Positions 41,527 to 42,790 of a stretch of DNA of 42,790 nucleotides are shown in pieces. Source of the DNA: Saprospiraceae bacterium (GTDB lineage: Bacteria; Bacteroidota; Bacteroidia; Chitinophagales; Saprospiraceae); assembly GCA_026993525.1 (NCBI GenBank), contig JALWSS010000174.1, forward strand, positions 1 to 42,790, written 5' to 3'. The position numbers and the translations under genes are program-made. Under the pieces are notes generated by a model that saw nothing but the letters and a program-made list of their open reading frames with translations, made no database searches and was not told where the DNA came from. Positions within the stretch are counted from its first letter, which is position 1, and the number at the start of each line of letters is the position of its first letter.

Positions 41527-42248
41527 AAAAGAACAGCCTCCTCCGCACATTTATCTTTCTGATTTTCATGTCTGCCACACCCTGCCTGCATGCCCAGGAA
41601 GGCAACTGGACAGAACCCTTCGATACCGTGGGCCATACCAACCGGTGGAAACAGGCAGCTGCGGCCATTCAGGACCTGAAGAATGGGGTGCTGGTGGTCA
41701 GACTCCGCTCTGACCAACGCAAAATTGAAGCCCTGCAAGGGCAACTGGCCACTCCCAACCTGAAAGAAAAATACCGCACACGCCTGAAAAAAATGCTGGA
41801 TGATACCCGTCGGGAAAATGAAACCGAAAACAAATCCCTCGTGGCTGCCTTCCGCGAACACTTCGATTTTACCGACGTGCTCTTCATGTACGACACAGCC
41901 ACCTACCTGTTGAAAAATGGACAAAAAGAAGGCTTTTTCCTGAATGACAGCCTGCAAGTCGATCCACACCTTTCATTACAGGGCCGCACTTTCCGCCTGG
42001 CCCGCTTCGGCAGCAAAAGCGGCATGAAACAACGCAAAAGCCTCATCGGCATGGACCTCAACTTCAGAGACCTGCCGGCACCCTTCCCCACCTCCGGAAA
42101 TGTCAGCTTCTGGGAGGGCATCGTGCTCATCTTCAAAAAAGACAAAAACTGGAAAAGCGACTACCACTTCCACGTCAGCAGATTCAACGACCAACTCCAC
42201 AAGTTTTATGAAAAATGCCGGAGGAAGGGAGTAGGGAGTAGGGAGTAG
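41523..42248 (+). CDS. Exported protein of unknown function
   Basis: 241 aa. Its ATG overlaps the RluA stop (ATGA at 41523-41526). Signal peptide MKKNSLLRTFIFLIFMSATPCLHAQ. The mature protein has a charged helical stretch (RSDQRKIEALQG..KKMLDDTRRENETENKS) followed by FTDVLFMYDTATYLLKNGQKEGFFLNDSLQVDP and a basic C-terminus. No family recognised. The last residues (KGVGSRE) and the TAG stop are read out of GGGAGTA repeats, so the repeat has extended into or created the C-terminus. Confidence 0.8.
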   Translation: MKKNSLLRTFIFLIFMSATPCLHAQEGNWTEPFDTVGHTNRWKQAAAAIQDLKNGVLVVRLRSDQRKIEALQGQLATPNLKEKYRTRLKKMLDDTRRENETENKSLVAAFREHFDFTDVLFMYDTATYLLKNGQKEGFFLNDSLQVDPHLSLQGRTFRLARFGSKSGMKQRKSLIGMDLNFRDLPAPFPTSGNVSFWEGIVLIFKKDKNWKSDYHFHVSRFNDQLHKFYEKCRRKGVGSRE

Positions 42249-42450
42249 AGTTTAGGGAGTAGGGAGTAGGGTGTAGGGTTTGGGGTAGCTAGCTCCTTTC
42301 ATCCCTCATCCCTCATTCCTCATCCCTCATTCCCCAGACGGGGGAGTAGGGAGTAGGGAGTAGAGAGTAGAGAGTAGAGTTTAGGGTGTAGGGTGTAGGG
42401 TTTGGGGTAGCTAGCTCCTTTCATCCCTCATCCCTCATCCCCCCCGTTCC
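42228..42450. repeat. GGGAGTA / TCATCCC composite repeat blocks
   Basis: Two similar blocks (42228-42334 and 42343-42450): [GGGAGTA]n, then GTAGGGTGTAGGGTTTGGGG, then TAGCTAGCTCCTTTC, then [ATCCCTC]n. The same plan occurs at 9490-9700. Confidence 0.85.
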
Positions 42451-42675
42451 CCCGTTCCGGCAAGTGTTAAGTCGAGCCTGGCGAGACGTCACTTGCCGTA
42501 CAAAGGGAGTAGGGAGTAGAGTTTAGGGTTTAGGGTGTAGAGTTGGGGGCGCTACCCCGGAATTGACCTGTGTGCTTTTCATTCCTCATCCCTCATCCCT
42601 CATTCCTCATCTCCCCGTTCCGGCAAGTGTTAAGTCGAGCCTGGCGAGACGTCACTTGCCGTACAAAGGGAGTAG
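42450..42675. repeat. 63-base direct repeat pair
   Basis: Copies at 42450-42512 and 42613-42675 are identical apart from their boundaries. Each contains inverted arms CGGCAAGTG/CACTTGCCG around a 23-base centre. They are separated by GGGAGTA and CATCCCT tracts. Confidence 0.85.
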
Positions 42676-42725
42676 CCTGTCCGGCCCGTCTGGCCGCCGG
42701 ACAGGCTGGCGCCAGGCCAGACGGG
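42676..42725. repeat. Interleaved inverted repeats (pseudoknot-like)
   Basis: CCTGTCCGGC (42676-42685) pairs with GCCGGACAGG (42696-42705), and CCCGTCTGGCC (42685-42695) pairs with GGCCAGACGGG (42715-42725). The arms alternate A-B-A'-B', and the palindrome CTGGCGCCAG lies between A' and B'. Confidence 0.8.
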
Positions 42726-42790
42726 GGAGTAGGGAGTAGGGAGTAGGGAGTAGGGAGTAGGGAGTAGAGTGTAGGGTGTAGGGTGTAGGG
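42726..42790 (+). repeat. G-rich GGGAGTA/GGGTGTA tandem repeats (G4-capable), running off the window
   Basis: About six GGGAGTA units followed by GGGTGTA units, i.e. many evenly spaced GGG runs on the plus strand. The tract continues beyond the window end. Confidence 0.85.

Noticed and set aside
42228-42790. Telomere-like end of a linear replicon
   Set aside because: GGGAGTA/GGGTGTA repeats look telomeric but are interspersed with other repeat families and recur internally at 9490; the window end is simply where the sequence was cut.

Overview
The window comes from a Bacteroidota chromosome, most likely Saprospiraceae or a near relative. Evidence is a PorP/SprF type IX secretion outer-membrane protein paired with an OmpA-family protein, Bacteroidota-type lipoboxes, TAnnTTTG -7 promoter boxes, an mS38/COX24-like mini-protein, and a mid-50s GC feel. 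No rRNA, tRNA, CRISPR array, phage gene or transposase was found. Most genes are chromosomal housekeeping or envelope genes.

Layout. 139-6095 (minus strand): GH18 chitinase, aldehyde dehydrogenase, TraB/GumN protein and a PcaF/PaaJ-type thiolase. 6399-9485 (plus): an M1 peptidase fused to a predicted outer-membrane barrel. 9701-15982 (minus): a three-gene operon that is the most notable item in the window. It encodes an EAD11-like/inactive-STAND-like protein, a MoxR AAA+ ATPase, and a giant three-TM protein joining a CoxE-like N-terminus, a PKD domain, a vWA-like domain and a C-terminal FGE/C-type-lectin-fold domain. 16380-20573 (plus): Tsp/Prc-type S41 protease and a SulP permease. 20919-22013 (minus): acyl-lipid desaturase. 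22284-24341 (plus): acylphosphatase, outer-membrane barrel, secreted protein and lipoprotein. 24408-27739 (minus): RNase E/G, a 31-residue mS38-like protein, a TPR protein and HU/IHF. 28018-29985 (plus): YicC, guanylate kinase, ApaG. 30304-40011 (minus): OmpA/DUF1573 protein, PorP/SprF, GT9 glycosyltransferase, DUF5723-like protein, large lipoprotein, beta-CASP MBL nuclease. 40652-42248 (plus): a tightly coupled operon of a 54-residue membrane protein, an RluA-type pseudouridine synthase and an exported protein.

The operon at 9701-15982 has the parts expected of the MoxR-vWA class of NTP-dependent conflict systems: a chaperone-like AAA+ ATPase, a vWA partner, an effector-associated (EAD) adaptor, and a lectin-fold FGE domain of the kind diversified by diversity-generating retroelements (DGRs). 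The FGE domain lacks the catalytic cysteine pair and ends in a VR-like segment. No reverse transcriptase or template repeat lies in the window. The predicted topology puts PKD and FGE outside the cytosol and vWA/MoxR inside, which suggests a receptor.

Intergenic DNA is unusually rich in dispersed repeats: a 29-nt hairpin family with apparent covariation, a TCCCGA..TCGGGA inverted-repeat family, and gene-3'-end tracts of purine-rich 7-9 mers that often supply the stop codon. The last 540 bases are an almost pure mosaic of such elements, including G-quadruplex-capable tracts and an interleaved (pseudoknot-like) inverted repeat.
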